Part shown: one piece after another, positions 63,801 to 64,000 of the stretch
Layout of the letters: the number at the start of each line of letters is the position of its first letter
Position numbering within the stretch: the stretch's first letter is position 1
Source of the DNA: Planctomycetaceae bacterium
GTDB taxonomy: Bacteria > Planctomycetota > Planctomycetia > Planctomycetales > Planctomycetaceae
Direction of reading: 5' to 3'
NCBI GenBank assembly: GCA_028284885.1
Contig: JANQQW010000022.1
Coordinates: 1 to 64,000 of the forward strand
DNA length: 64,000 bases
Made by a program: the position numbers and the translations under genes
Notes under the pieces: generated by a model
Told to the model about the DNA's origin: nothing
The model's input: only the letters and a program-made list of their open reading frames with translations
The model's database searches: none

Positions 63801-64000
63801 GGACTTCGACCCGGAGCTGAACGTCAAAGGTCGGCGAAAGTGGTTCGAGGGTACACGACGGACGTCCTGACGGCGCGGGCACTCGAGTGGCTGAAGACCG
63901 GGCGTGACGAGTCGAGGCCGTTCTTACTGTGTCTCTCGTACAAGGCGGTGCACTATCCCTTCGAACCGGCTCCGCGGCACGACGGCCGCTACCACGACAA
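63795..64000 (+). pseudogene. Sulfatase gene fragment with a frameshift, cut by window edge
   Basis: On the plus strand FDPELNVKGRRKWFEG is followed, after a one-base loss near 63850, by YTTDVLTARALEWLKTG and then PFLLCLSYKAVHYPFEPAP in the next register. This is the conserved middle of N-acetylglucosamine-6-sulfatase-like arylsulfatases. The amino-terminal part with the Cys/Ser that becomes formylglycine is absent upstream, where the minus-strand DUF1552 fragment begins. The gene continues beyond the window, so its 3' state is unknown. Confidence 0.7.

Overview
The window is GC-rich (roughly two thirds G+C by eye), densely coded bacterial DNA. The gene families point firmly to Planctomycetota. 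There are several gene sets joining planctomycete cytochrome-c/DUF1549/DUF1553 or DUF1592-type proteins to Tat-exported DUF1501/DUF1552 partners, a DUF1559 prepilin-like protein with an H-X9-DG motif, and a planctomycete/verrucomicrobial (PVM) type bacterial microcompartment (BMC) locus. No rRNA, tRNA, CRISPR array, insertion sequence or prophage was recognised. I cannot name the genus from sequence alone.

Layout. 1-3.9 kb: minus-strand block of Tad/Flp pilus parts (TadE/TadG-like proteins, a prepilin peptidase, two tiny pilins). 4.1-8 kb: a DUF1549/DUF1553 cytochrome protein with its DUF1501 partner. 8-19.7 kb: housekeeping and envelope genes (TAXI-type binding protein with a cytoplasmic coiled coil, pyrE, an L,D-transpeptidase-like protein, family 4 uracil-DNA glycosylase, a HEAT-repeat protein, two beta-propeller proteins, a large coiled-coil membrane protein, acetyltransferase, creatininase-like). 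19.7-23.7 kb: an orphan protein, then a radical SAM / glycosyltransferase pair divergent from a polysaccharide deacetylase.

24.0-33.4 kb: the BMC operon. In order: DeoR-type regulator, PduL, two hexameric shell proteins, acetate kinase, a pentameric shell protein, a small membrane protein, CoA-acylating aldehyde dehydrogenase, a second pentamer, an RpiB-like protein, a third pentamer, class II aldolase, lactate/malate dehydrogenase. By comparison with the characterised planctomycete BMC, the aldolase would cleave fuculose- or rhamnulose-1-phosphate to lactaldehyde. The dehydrogenase, PduL and the kinase would then give lactyl-CoA, lactyl-phosphate, and lactate plus ATP. Four spacers in this operon carry 7-bp tandem repeats, three of them as opposed arms, and one spacer also holds a REPIN-like pair.

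33.5-45 kb: prmC, ppa, murA, a lipoprotein, a DUF1559 protein, a redoxin/cytochrome/copper-monooxygenase/EF-hand fusion, an intact PDZ protease next to a protease-like protein lacking the catalytic residues, then rfbC and pdxA. 45.3-48.4 kb: a second Tad-type set including a TadG-like membrane protein carrying a predicted seven-bladed FG-GAP propeller. 48.4-62.3 kb: a kinase remnant, a DUF1592-family gene split by one in-frame amber codon, its DUF1552 and ankyrin partners, a 1363-residue cytochrome/DUF1549/DUF1553 protein with added beta-sandwich segments, two DUF1501 proteins and a metallophosphoesterase. 62.4-64.0 kb: a patch of broken genes (SUMF1-like, DUF1552, sulfatase). Functions were assigned by motif reading only; no database search was run.
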